Part shown: positions 37,101 to 48,241 of the stretch, piece after piece
Layout: every line of letters starts with the position of its first letter
How positions within the stretch are numbered: position 1 is the stretch's first letter
DNA from: Abelmoschus esculentus
Lineage: Eukaryota; Streptophyta; Magnoliopsida; Malvales; Malvaceae
Assembly: GCA_035048815.1 (NCBI GenBank)
Contig: JAUCBN010000006.1
Coordinates: forward strand, 19,731,001-19,795,000
Reading direction: 5' to 3'
DNA length: 64,000 bases
The notes under the pieces: generated by a model
What the model saw: only the letters and a program-made list of their open reading frames with translations
What the model was told of the DNA's origin: nothing
Database searches by the model: none
Program-made: the position numbers and the translations under genes

Positions 37101-39060
37101 TTAGCACACAATTTACATCATCTACTTCTGGTTGTTACTTTTCACTACCATTGACAATCTTTCATAGGTCATTCCCTTGCATATATGACATCATGCAAGT
37201 TGATCATATATTATAATTGTCATTGTTAAGTTTTCTTATTTCGCCAATAATGTGTAGGTTCGTCATTGTGTCGATAACTGATTTTCACCAAAATAAGTAT
37301 ACCAATAAAAGTATGTGTAGCGTATACCAGTTAAGCTCCTAGGAAAGAAATGTGGATCACTCAAATCACTCAAATATTAAGTTTTTCCTAGTCAGAACTT
37401 TCCTAGACATGCACTATCACTATACCACACTATTTTGTATTAATCGAGTACCCAAAATAACCTATAACGAAGTTTTAATATCAATTATTGAACACCCTAC
37501 GATCAAAACACTTAGAGAATGAATGAAACCAATCAAATGAAAGAAGAACAATTTTATTTACTTTTTTCGGTGTATATCAAAAGGTAAAAGTATGCCTTTA
37601 TATAGGTATAGAAAATAGTTTAATAAATGTTAAACTTATTTAACAGTTATTAACTAACAATCAAAACTAATAAACTTAAACATTAATTAACTATTAATTA
37701 AATATAAACTTAAGTTAAATTTAATTAATTATTAACTTGATATTAATATTTTAATGATCATAGATTTTTATCAATAGAGGATTTAGATATAGCATCTTAC
37801 TTCCCTGTTATCCAAATTCAGGGCTTGGGAACGATCAAAAATTTGAAATTATAAACGGTAGGGTAGGGTTTTTTCAGATTTAAAGGGCTAAAAAGTAAAA
37901 TAATATTAATTATTGTAAAAAAACTTGGAATATGGTAACAATCATGAAGAGCTGATGTATCGCGTTAATAAATATAGGATAAAAATATAATGATTTAAAA
38001 AAAAACATATGTTATTTTAAATAAAAAACCCATTAGCATCCTTCATAGTAAACATCCTAGTAGTTTCTAGAATTAAAAAAAAAATAGACAAAGTGAAAAG
38101 TCTTTGGTCAAGGTCAACCATATTTGTTAGGGAGGGCCGTCGATCTACACTAAGGATTTGAATAGCAATTAGCATCCACAGTTCATTTCTTCCGCCGCCG
38201 CCCTAAGCTACGTGGTCCAACAAAAACAGCCTACACAACAATTAAGTAATCAAACCAACCAACATATTCTTTTTTTAATATAAATATAATAATTTCTTTA
38301 CTTCTTTTCTTCTAGTCTAAAATATATATGTATACATTTATATTATAAATTATTTAAATTTTAAACTAAATATATTTTATATGCGTTAATTTTATCAAGC
38401 TAGTAATATTTAAATGTTTTAGTGTATTTTATATAATTTCTGTATTTTATTACACATGGGTTTTATATATCAAACTCTTTTCATACTAGGTTGCCTTCCT
38501 TTGAATTTCTTGTTCTAGAATGTTATTATTTCTAGACTTTTAATTGTTTAAATCTAATTAAATAAAATAAAAAATATTTTATTGGTTAGTAGATGATATG
38601 ATGAGATAGATTATTAAATTTTTTAAATAATATCAAATATTTTCATAATAGGTTGTCATCCTATCTAAAGTTTGAATCTGGGTTTTCTCCCTAAAAGAAT
38701 AATATGTATTTTCATTGAACCAAACCCTTATTGGTATTATTCTAATCATTCTAATTTAAAGTAATAATAATTTCATTATTCAAAACATGTGTGTAATATA
38801 ATATAGTGACCCTCGCCCGCATGACCATATTTTACACGGAAAAAACATTAGGAAAAAAATAAATATTTACAAGTCTGGGAATCTTCACCTTGCGTTCAAA
38901 GTTTCGATTTTAATTATTAAAACATTTTTGTTTTTATTTGGCAAAAAAACACAATAAAAAGCATCAATCAGTAGAAGCATAGGTATTTTGCCTTGGGATA
39001 AAAGTTGTGTTGCTTAATCTATCCTATTCTTTTCTTCTTTTTATCCTTTAACCAGAGCTT
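34140..39060. other. Long gene-free interval
   Basis: Repeat-derived DNA without a supported gene. 34495-34565 has TATCGATAC-type words and 34780-35170 is dense in AGCTC/AGCTCA words. About 36340-36400 has, on the minus strand, TGTAACACTCTTAACCCGATG, an LTR-like start. A TGGTATCA word at 36854 resembles the start of a Copia primer-binding site but is not followed by GAGC. 38105-38121 holds two W-box-like TTGACC cores on the minus strand. Confidence 0.5.
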
Positions 39061-39065
39061 AAGCA

Positions 39066-39311
39066 ATGGAGCCGATCACCTCGTATGGAACCACGTGGGC
39101 TGATCAATGGGACGACGGACCAGACCCCTACCCGACCGAACCTAAAAAGACCGGCGCTGGAGGGGCTAAGGCTAAGTATTCAAAGAAGGTTGAAGCCGGT
39201 ATGAGCAAAACGAAATCTGCAGCTACAACAGGGATGAAGAAAGCTAAAGTAGGAGCCGTGGCGGGGTTTAATTGGATCAAACAAAAGTACAACAAAACTA
39301 CCAAGAAATAA
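39066..39311 (+). CDS. Small basic plant protein of unknown function
   Basis: A single-exon 81-residue frame. The N-terminus is aromatic and acidic (WADQWDDGPDPYP). The middle is lysine- and alanine-rich with threonine/serine (KAKYSKKVEAGMSKTKSA). The C-terminus, GFNWIKQKYNKTTKK, looks like an amphipathic helix. GC content is well above the flanks, codon use looks natural, and an A-rich context precedes the ATG (AGCAATGG). I have an impression of short plant proteins with a similar GFNWIK-KYxKTT ending, but no function is known to me. Clean composition and a natural stop followed by a UTR-like region support a real gene. Confidence 0.75.
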   Translation: MEPITSYGTTWADQWDDGPDPYPTEPKKTGAGGAKAKYSKKVEAGMSKTKSAATTGMKKAKVGAVAGFNWIKQKYNKTTKK

Positions 39312-39319
39312 CATGTGAT

Positions 39320-41590
39320 AAATCATTGTTGTGTTATATGTAATTTTTTTGGTGCAAATCATGGTTGTAGTTTGTTCCGCAAGAACATACATGTTCATGT
39401 CTGATCATTGGGTTTTATTGATTTGGTTTATTTGTATTTTGTATAATTTGTTCTTAGTATTAGGGTTTTTTATTATTAAATAAAGATAAATTAATATGAG
39501 CATTTTTAGTTATTAGGTAATATAAACTTCCAAATCAAAAGAAAAACAGACTGTAAATGAGAAGATTCAAAGCGGTCTTGTGACATTTCTTTCGGTTTTT
39601 AGAGTCGGTTTTCAGGTTGGGAATAAAATATCTATATGCTCCAATTTGAGAGGCTAATAGAATATAAAGCCTCGTAAAATTTAAAGTTATTAGTTAGTTA
39701 TTATTTGTTTGTATAGCTGGTAGTTTGTTAGTTTAGTTATTAGGATTCACTAGTTTTACGGGTAAAAATCATCTGCTTCTTTGTGGTGTATTTTTTTTAA
39801 GCCTTCATTAATTTTTTTTTTAAAATTTAATTTTCACCCTTAAACTTTTTTTATATCCTAAATACTAAACCCTAAACCTTACACCCTAAAAATACACTAT
39901 ATCCCTAATTTCCTAAACCCTAGCCACAACTGTTAACCTTAAACACTAAACCCTCTAATTTGAAATAGAAACATAGAAAAAGATATAGAAAAAAGATAAG
40001 ACAATTTTCACTCATTCTTTACCTTTTTAATTTTTTACCTAGTATATGTTATGTTCACATGTAAAAATAAAATCAATATAGAATAACAAAAAGTCTTTTC
40101 CCCTTTTTACAAATAATTTAAAATCTCTCGGACTCTAAACCCAAATTTTCTTTTCCTCTGTTATAAGAACCTGCGATTTTTTCCTCTGAATTGAAACAAT
40201 AAACACACTTAGAAGAGAATTAGGTCTTACAAACCTTTGTGATCGAGGGAGGTAAAACATAAATATTTAATAGTAGGGGTAAATTCATAAAAACAATTTT
40301 TAAAATAATTTAAATATAGAGATAAAAATGAAAAAAATCTTCGGGGGTGGGGGCGATTGTCTCTCCCCACCCTTCTTTAACTCCTTCCCTGCATGTGTTA
40401 TGCATGAAGGTGATCCAACAAAACTCGTGATTATTTTGTGGGAGACATGAGTCAAATTATTATCTAATTATTAATGCAAAAGAGGACGAAATTAAAAAAT
40501 ATATAAGTAATGAGGACTAAATATACAATTATATAATTTTTTACTAATTGTCCTGTTATAATTCTTGTCGTTGAGTTTTAGTGATATGTGATCAAATTGA
40601 GATTAATTACATAATTGTATGGTTATATTGTTATAATTAAAGTATAATGATCAAATTGAGACTATAACCTCATAATTAAGTGATTATTTAATTATTTTAC
40701 CTTACGATAAAACACTCGCCCTTGGAAAATGATTTCAGTCTAACTTTATTAAACTCACATCAAACATTAATGTTAAAATATAATGCCTTTATAATTATGG
40801 ATTCAAACATAGTGTAAACACTATTTTATAAGCACTTGAAATCGAAACCTTGGGTCAGGGCTGAGGAGAATCCCTGACAGATTGACAAATAGGTGAGGAA
40901 AATGAATCATTCTGCAAAGGGTTTCACATTTTATCTTATTTTTTCATTTAAAAAGTAGCCAGACAGTAGCAGTCAAGTCAAGCATCTTGCTTAGTGATTC
41001 CCTCAATGAAAAGGACAAGTCACACTGCCATGCATGTCCTCTTTCTTAGAAATCACCAAGCTTTTCAGGCCAACACACAAGTCTCTTTTCCTTTTTATCA
41101 GCCAATGATTAAGATGGGAAAACAGAAAAAAGGGTTTGCCGTGTACCATGTCTCTTTGGCAACCTCAAATTTACTCCAATTAGTGGAAGGAGAAAGAGTA
41201 AAGCAAACAACAAGATTTTATACCTTCATCTTTAGTAGTTTTAGGTCATTAGAAAGCAAATTACACTGTGGGTGTAAGCAATGCATTCCCGGCAGCATTT
41301 TTTCTTCAAAACTAACCAAAACCAACATTGAACAGAAGCTAGTTAGCTAGCTAGCTATAGGCTAAAGCTACCTCGTATGCATCACTTACATCCCACACCT
41401 AGGACTAACCCTAAACACAAGGACGAATAAGGGAAATTAAGACGAAAAAAAACGTACATTATAGATAGGAGTACTAGAGTTTAGTAAATATCGGACCACG
41501 ACCCTCAATTCCCCGCAATGCAACGATGCGGCTCTCCCTAGAAACTCAGCAGGAGAGCGCAATGCAAAGCCTTGTTTGCTTCTTTCGCCA
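39320..41590. other. Intergenic, with telomere-like tract
   Basis: 39312-39500 is the probable 3' UTR of the small gene. 39847-39955 is a degenerate CCCTAAA tract, listed separately. 40994-41350 is open on the plus strand for 118 codons, but the protein shows no domain and mixed composition. I treat it as non-coding or as transcript sequence. Confidence 0.45.
39847..39955 (-). repeat. Degenerate telomere-like (CCCTAAA) tract
   Basis: TAAACCCTAAACC, ACACCCTAAA, CTAAACCCTAG and CTAAACCCTC words occur within 110 bp. The surrounding sequence aligns with 51925-52050 and, inverted, with 53700-53800. It is therefore a dispersed repeat family carrying telomere-like motifs. Confidence 0.6.
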
Positions 41591-41597
41591 TTCTCTT

Positions 41598-41714
41598 TCA
41601 CCCGTCTTTGAAAACCAACCATCTTAGTTTGTCCTCATGGCACCAGCTCCGACCACCGCTTCCCTTATGTTTCCGGTAAGTATCAGCAGCTGCTTCGAGG
41701 CTTCCGGCAATCAT
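41598..41714 (-). CDS. Candidate micropeptide gene, 38 aa
   Basis: On the minus strand a TATA-like TTTATATA lies at about 41818-41826. The first ATG well downstream of it (41714) opens a 38-residue frame: MIAGSLEAAADTYRKHKG..., ending WLVFKDG. The stretch is much richer in G+C than its flanks. I do not recognise the peptide. It could equally be a non-coding transcript; longer reading from 41810 would start too close to the TATA box. Confidence 0.25.
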   Translation of the reverse strand: MIAGSLEAAADTYRKHKGSGGRSWCHEDKLRWLVFKDG

Positions 41715-41829
41715 CTTTCGTATAGTGAAAACTGGAAATATATATGCTAAAGGAGAGATGGGAAACGGCTTAGTAAGGGAAAGTGTGTGGATATATGCAT
41801 CAGGGGACATGGTGGATCGTATATAAAGG

Positions 41830-43600
41830 CGAGATCTAAGCTTTTTTGCTTTTTTATTTTGCCTTCAAATGTTAATTTATGTATATAAAAACTATATGCT
41901 TGTTAAAGTGACTGGTGGCATTTCCCGTCCAAGCTACGGTTTAAGGACTTGCTGGTGGGGAATGCAAATAACTCCACTATCTCGAATTCCAAGGCCCTTG
42001 GAGTTGGACGAGAGATAAAGTGAGTGGAGTGATGGGCTTGGCTTGGCTTTAATAAAATTGAAAAAACCTACAGTATAATAATAATTTTAGTCCTCAAAAT
42101 ATATATTATATCAATTTTATTTTAATTTAATAAATTTAATTTTTTATATTTAAAAATTTTATTAATAAAGTAATTATGTCTACTAGTAGTCGACATTAAG
42201 GGCATAATGGATATGTTTCATTAGTCTATCAGTTATCGAGCAATTAAATGAACGTGCTTGTCAAGTTACTACATGTATTGATTATGGAGTTGAGGGACAA
42301 TGGCATAGAGTGCAACAAATGATCAAATAGTAAAAATTTTAAATATTAACCAGATTGACATAATATACAAATTTTAGAATTAAAACCGTTATTATATCAT
42401 ATTATATTTTAATTTTAATTATAGAGTAACATCATTATCTCAAATTTATAATTGAGTGATTAAATTATTATTTTTTAAAAAATAATTTATTTATCATAAA
42501 ACTTTAATTAAGCGGTTAGATTATTATTTTAAAAATATTTATTTACTATAAACCTTATAACAGGGTGACATGTGATATAATTTTTTCTTTATTAAATCGA
42601 ACATACATATATAATGTAAGTCACACTCAGCTCAAGGCAAAACTCCTAATGGCTACCTTTTTAGTTTTATTACCCTATTATTGAGATTGGGAGAGTCTCC
42701 ACGACCGGTCTTTGCCTGGATTGCCGTGCTTAGACGAGTATTGGAATACCACAAAGGCACAACCCACATTTGCCATCGGGGAAAATAAAAAGAAATGAAT
42801 CTTGGAATTAGGAAAGGAATAAAACTCGATTTAATTAAAAATAATAATTTTTATTTATTTTAATGTAAATATTTTATTTAAATCATAATTTTATAAATTC
42901 ATTTAAAAAAATTAAATGAAGTTTAAACTATAAAATAAAATTTTTAATAATTAGTGGATCAATTTTAAATTTTTAATCGATTCACTCAATTCTATATGAT
43001 ATATGTATCTCACGTATAAAAAAAATATAGAATGTATAAAATAGGACGTGTCAACTCGATTATTTTAGATTTTTTACTTGATTCGACTCGACTGAATGCT
43101 TACCAAGTCAGGATTAAATTCATTGGCTGAACAGATTAATTATGCATTAGTTGAGGTTGGATTCATAGAATATTCTGTGAGAATTGGAAGACTGAATGAT
43201 AAGATTGAAGAGGTTAAATTAATAATTAATGTTACTTTTTATTATAATGTTTCACTTTTTATTTATGATATTAAAAGATTGTCGATGCAGCTGTCTATTG
43301 CTGTCTTCTTTATAAACTAAACTTAAACTTGTAGGGTTTACAATTAACAAAACTAAACCTGCCTTTATCTCAGCCGGAAAATATTAAATCAAAGAACTTT
43401 AACCTTTTGGTTCAATTAGTATTTAAAACAAAATCATTAGTGTTGGTTGGATTAGATTTTTTTGGGTACCGGTATTAGTATTGATCTTCGACCGTCGCTG
43501 TTCATTATCTTTGCTTTGTTTTCGTATTTTACTTATTTGATTTTTCATTACTGAATAAGAACAACTTTGCCTTTATGGATTTGTATATTGTTTTTTTTTC
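41830..43600. other. Intergenic DNA
   Basis: 41830-42010 is upstream DNA of the minus-strand candidate transcript, relatively G+C-rich. The remainder is A+T-rich. 43096-43320 is open for 74 codons but shows no domain and has A/T-driven composition. Confidence 0.45.
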
Positions 43601-43609
43601 TTATGGGAG

Positions 43610-44035
43610 ACCAACAAGTGGTTACTTTGTCCGCCAGTTTCCAGGCGATGCGACAATTAAAGAGAATTATGGGACATGTTGAGGAGGAAGAAGAAAAGTT
43701 ACCTCATAGATGATCATTTTTTGTAGTGTTTAGGACCATCAATGTAAAATTATATGAGGTGTCAAATTATGTTTACTTACTATTGATGATGATGAGCTAT
43801 TTAAGATGCTGGAAGATCTTGATTGATCATATTTGAAGGGAAATTTTAGAAAGGTTGATTCATGGTAAAAAGCCTTGAATATGTCGATAAGAGCGACATG
43901 GTTAGATGGTTTGGTGTTTCACTGCACTACTGGAAATTGGCAAAATCGTGGGGTATATTTGAAGCCCTTGGTAAGAATGCTAGTCGTGTCTTAGATTGTT
44001 GAAATTGAAGTTGATAACCTGGTGTTGGTTGTTCA
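43610..44035 (+). pseudogene. LINE ORF1 / DUF4283-like relic
   Basis: The frame reads WFGVSLHYWKLAKSWGIFEALGKNASRVLDC and then a stop, near 43903-44000. This fits the 'W-x-x-G-V-P-L-H-x-W' and 'W-G-x-F-x-x-L-G-x-N-A' pattern of the DUF4283 region in plant LINEs. The upstream part (43600-43900) is out of frame with stops. It is a fragment only. Confidence 0.45.
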
Positions 44036-45047
44036 TAGGGATGTAAAAAGTTGATCCGGATTGAAAACTCGATTAAAACTTATTCGAGTCAGAACTTGTT
44101 TTGATCTGAGGATGTAATGATTCGGACTCGATCTGTATCCGATTGTTGTTGACCCGAATCAAAGTTGGATCTGTTACTGTAGTAACCAAACCCGAACTGT
44201 ATCTGACCGAGAATGACCTGAACCCGATTTCAACCTGTTACTGTGAACCCAAAATCCGACTGAAACGAATCTAATATTACTCGACGGAATCGACCCGAGA
44301 TCTGATTTTACCCGACCTGTTTTGAACTCGACCTGTTTTGAACCCGACTTGTTTTAATCCCAACATGTTATTGACTTGAACTAATATTAACAAAACTTAA
44401 TATTTACATGACATATAATTAAATATATCTATAATTTGATGAATTTAAAATATTGGTAGATATAATTGGACTTAAAAAAATAAAATTAAGCATGAAAATT
44501 AATTTAAGGATTAATATTTAAATTTAGTATTGTATATTTAATTTAATTAATTTATTTATAATTTTATTTAGTTTTAATATATTTAATTTTAATTATAATT
44601 TTAAATTGATATTTCAATAAAAATTATAATTTTAAATTAATATTTAATTAAGTTAAATTAACTTATTAACTTAAAAATAATTAAGTTAAATTAAAATATA
44701 AAAACATTAATTACATAATTAAAAAATTCTAAAATTAAATATAAATTTTTATTAAATTAATCTAAATTCTAACTCAATTAAATTAAACTAAAACAATTGA
44801 TAAAAAAAAGAAAATTAGAATTGGTAAAAAAAATTGAAAAGATAAAATTCTGGAGGAAAATAAGTTATTCATTTTTTAAGTTTGAGATTAATTTATTTGT
44901 AGTGTAAAAATTTTGGAGGGATATAAGTTAACCAAACTTTTGGAGAGATATAAGTTACTCAAAATTTTGGAGGGAATTAAAAATAAATTTTGATTATTAT
45001 ATAAAAAAAAGAAAAAAAATAAAAGGCATAAAGATAATTTTAACCCT
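44036..45047. repeat. CCCGA/CCTG-rich repeat and A+T spacer
   Basis: 44040-44380 is rich in ACCCGA and CCTGTT words. 44309-44362 carries three tandem 18-19-bp units of the type CGACCTGTTTTGAAC. 44900-44975 has two copies of TTTTGGAG(A/G)GATATAAGTTA. The rest is nearly pure A+T. No gene is seen. Confidence 0.5.
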
Positions 45048-45511
45048 TAACATTTATATTTTTTTATCGTTTTAGCCCTTATTCTTTTTTTAGGATAAAT
45101 TTAGCCCTTAACCTATATATCTTTGACAAATAGCTTATTTTTTAACCATCATGATAACTGGACCGTTAAAAATCTAACAATGATGACATGTCATATGCAT
45201 ATGATAATATATTTTAAATAACATGATATCAAGCCTATCAAATACATATGTATATATATGAAATATAATTTTATTCTAATATAAAATATAAAATAATTAA
45301 AATTCAAATAAAATATTAAAAATTAATTAGTTCTAAAATAAAATACTACTAAACATTCTCAACCCTAATTACGATAGAATCAAAAATAATTTTTAATGGT
45401 CCAGTTATTATAATGGTTAAAAAATAAGCTATTTGTAAAAAATATATAGATTAAGGGTTAAATTTATCCAAAAAAGAATAAGGGACAATACGATAAAAAT
45501 TATAAACATTA
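45048..45511. mobile_element. Inverted-repeat element with arms of about 120 bp
   Basis: The left arm reads TAACATTTATAT...ATCGTTTTAGCCCTTATTC...GGATAAATTTAGCCCTTAA...TAGCTTATTTTTTAACCAT. The right arm is its reverse complement (…ATGGTTAAAAAATAAGCTA...GATAAAAATTATAAACATTA). The centre is A+T-rich and non-coding. An inverted, truncated copy lies at 2080-2415. No clean target duplication is seen; a MULE-type MITE is possible. Confidence 0.7.
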
Positions 45512-45514
45512 CTT

Positions 45515-46140
45515 TTAAAAATAATATCAAAGAAAAACACAAGATTTTATGATAATAATTAAACTATAAAATTTTTAAAGTATAAAAATAATTTTTCAAT
45601 AAAAAATGCATATACAATTCTTTTAAAAAAAATCTAATTATATAAAGATTTTAATTTTTCAGAAGACAATCACTCTCCAAACCCCTATTCATCTCTGATC
45701 ATAATGATATAGATATAAAATAGAATGTATATACAATTCATATTATTTTTAGTAATTTTAATATGGTATTATGATAAAATTTATCTAATTTTAATTTTTA
45801 ATATATTATAAATAAAATTATCCGAATTTAATTTTATATAAAAATAATATTTCTTTTTCTAATGAGATGATTCTTTAAATTCATACGCAATACGCGTGTC
45901 AAATTTGTCATGCTGATAAGGATCTATTAAAGTTTTTTAATACAAAATTTATGTCATTAACCCTCAAATTTTAATTTTATATCAACGACATGCTCACTTT
46001 TCCCATGCCATTACTTTTAATTAATTGAAAGTAATATTGTCTCCCCTTGTAATTCTTGGCTTAAACACGAAGGAAAAGAAAGGAAAAGAAAAGAAAATAA
46101 TGCATTTATTTGTCACTTTATCTTCCTTTAATTACAGCTC
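45515..46140. other. A+T-rich spacer
   Basis: No gene. From 46070 it becomes purine-rich (GGAAAAGAAAGG repeats), then leads into the NLR relic. Confidence 0.5.
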
Positions 46141-46870
46141 GTTGCGGAAGCAGTGAGGTAAGAATCTAATTCCCCTTGTGGAGGTCACTACTTATATTCA
46201 CCCAAACCTGGCTGTGTCCACAAGCAACAACCAGACTCCCTTCAACTATGTAGAATCTCTGGAGATGGAACCCAGAAAGTCCATCATATTAGCAGATCTA
46301 ACTGTTGCTCTCAAAGTAATCGACGATCTAACTCAACAAGCAACATCTCTGTTGGATGCCGATCCCCAAGTGGAGAGCTTCTTGCAAGTTTCCAGATTTG
46401 GAATGGGTGGTGTAGGAAAGATCAATCCTTCGGAAAAATGAGGGATGAAGAATTAGCAGACATGTCGTCTGATTTCTACGAGGGAAACAAACCTTTGGTG
46501 ATACTTGATGATATTTGGAACAATGAAGCCTGGGATAATTCAACATTCCAGCGTTTTCAGCAAGGGGGACCAATAGCAAGTTCTTGATCACCTCTAGAAC
46601 AAGAAAATAATTTCGGATGCTGATAGAACGAGTTATTTGTACGAGTTGCAGTGCTTAAACGAAGAACAGAGTTTGGAATTATTCCGAAATTTTGCCTTTC
46701 CTTCAACTAATTCTTCAGGTGATATGTTGCAGAAGATGCGGAGCGGTGCATGATTCAAGTTTATGAAAGAAATGTTGCATACTTGAAAGGTCAAAGATTT
46801 ACAGATGCATGATTTGATGAGAAATCTTTGCTTATCAAAAGCTAAACAAGAAAAATTACATCTTCATTGT
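46141..46870 (+). pseudogene. NLR (NB-ARC) resistance-gene relic
   Basis: Pieces of a coiled-coil NLR lie in order but in different frames. The P-loop GMGGVGK is at about 46399-46420. Kinase-2 LVILDDIWNNEAWD follows at about 46495-46535, then RNBS-B-like FLITSRTRKII (about 46580-46612) and RNBS-C-like LYELQCLNEEQSLELFRNFAFPS (about 46637-46705). An MHD block, MHDLMRNLCLSKAKQE, is at about 46804-46850. The spacing between P-loop and kinase-2, and between RNBS-C and MHD, is far shorter than in a working NB-ARC, so internal deletions have occurred. Frameshifts are visible, for instance before FLITS. No LRR remains. The MHDLM-(R)-LCLSKAKQE form points to the RPP8/RPP13-like CC-NLRs. Intact NLRs detect pathogen effectors; this one cannot. 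Confidence 0.8.
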
Positions 46871-46874
46871 TGAC

Positions 46875-47138
46875 CAATCAAATGCATGCTTCTTACAGAG
46901 GTTTCGCACACGGGTTTCTTAGAGTTCTCTTCGATCCAAATCTTTATCTTCTTGTTTTTATATTGTTTTATGTTTATACTTTCCACTTGTCTATTGTAAA
47001 GGTTTACTCTATTTCAATTTGTTTAATTTATAAAGATATGATTTAAATTCTAGTTCTTGTTTCAAAGATCTAAACATCTTGTTTCGAAAAACCAATAAAT
47101 GAACACCACTCTCACTCTTCTTCCAAACACCATTGTTT
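46875..47138. other. Spacer after the NLR relic
   Basis: No coding remains are recognised. It ends at the 9-bp flank of the next MITE. Confidence 0.4.
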
Positions 47139-47147
47139 CATCCATAT

Positions 47148-47575
47148 GACAAATTATTTTATCGACCGGTTCCACCACATAATTCATGGTCCTTAAAAAT
47201 AAAAAATAAATTCACGTCATATTTTTTACACATCATTTGCACACTCATAATTTTAATTTCCAAATCATCTCTAAATAAAATATATTAAAATTAAAAAAAA
47301 TGATGATGTAGATTTATTTTTTAATTAGGGTTTAGAATTTAGGGTTAAGATTTAGGGTTTAGGGTTAGGGTTTAGGGGTTAGGGTTTAGAGTTTAGAATA
47401 AAAAACAAATCCATGTCATCATTTTTTAATTTTAATATATTTTATTTAGAGAGATGATTTGGAAATTAAAATTATGAGTGTACAGATGATGTGTAAAAAA
47501 TGATGACGTGGATTTGTTTTTTATTCTTAAGGACCATGGATGACGTGATGAAACCAGTCCATAGAATAATTTCTC
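47148..47575. mobile_element. Long-TIR MITE with telomere-repeat centre (copy E)
   Basis: A 428-bp element in which the first and last roughly 175 bp are near-perfect inverted copies. Shared words include TTTTTTACACATCAT, ACACTCATAATTTTAATTTC and CAAATCATCTCT. Flanks are CATCCATAT (47139-47147) and CATCCATTG (47576-47584), a drifted 9-bp duplication. The GA(G/C)AAATTATT terminus and ACGTCATCCATGGTCC link it to the MITEs at 5374, 7790 and 61484. The non-paired centre is a telomere-like array. Confidence 0.8.
47325..47399 (+). repeat. Interstitial telomere-like (TTTAGGG) array
   Basis: About ten degenerate units in 75 bp, such as TTTAGGGTT, ATTTAGGGTTTAGGG and TTAGGGTTTAGGGG. They sit exactly between the two arms of the surrounding MITE. 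Confidence 0.75.
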
Positions 47576-47584
47576 CATCCATTG

Positions 47585-48240
47585 TCTCTCCGATTTTTTT
47601 TTCAAACTTTAGTTGCCATCATCGGTAACGACTCAAATTTCAAGTTATTGATTTAGATTTTAGATTCAAGTTTAGTTATCTTCATATTAAAGAATAAATT
47701 AAAAGAATGAAAACTTAAAAGACTAATTTTAAAAGAATCGATGACTAAAATATGAAAGGATTAAGTTGGACGACCTTGAGTGCAATTTACCCAATTTATA
47801 TTTGAGAGAACATTAAGCGTAAGAATAAGATGGCTGATTTCAGAGGGAAAAAAACAAAAAAAATTCTTCCTTTATTTTCTTTTTCTTTTCTCACTATCTT
47901 CATATATTTTTTTGATGTATACATAAAAAAAATTGTCAAAGCCGAATGAATCGTAACACCATTAATTCGTTTTTTAAAAAATAATTCTAAAAAAATATCA
48001 TAATTTAAAAAATATAATTAATATTTTTTCCGTGGAAAACGGAAGTATGTAATAATTGAGGCAGGTATGTCAGCAATTCCTTGGACTCGTTGCTTGTCTT
48101 CTACCCGGTAGTAATGGCTGCGAATCAATTTATATTATATTATTTTAATTTTCGGTATCTATTGATAACCTTGAATCTATAGTCTTAATTTGAGCTCCTA
48201 GAAAACAGAAGAGTCTGGAAAAGAGAAAAGAAGATCAGAG
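47585..48240. other. Promoter side of the WAT1-like gene
   Basis: No gene. The last 60 bp, G/A-rich (GGAAAAGAGAAAAGAAGATCAGAG), are the likely leader of the transporter transcript. Confidence 0.5.
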
Positions 48241-48241
48241 A

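Noticed and set aside
40994..41350. 118-codon plus-strand frame
   Set aside because: No domain, mixed composition and no promoter signs; perhaps part of a non-coding transcript.
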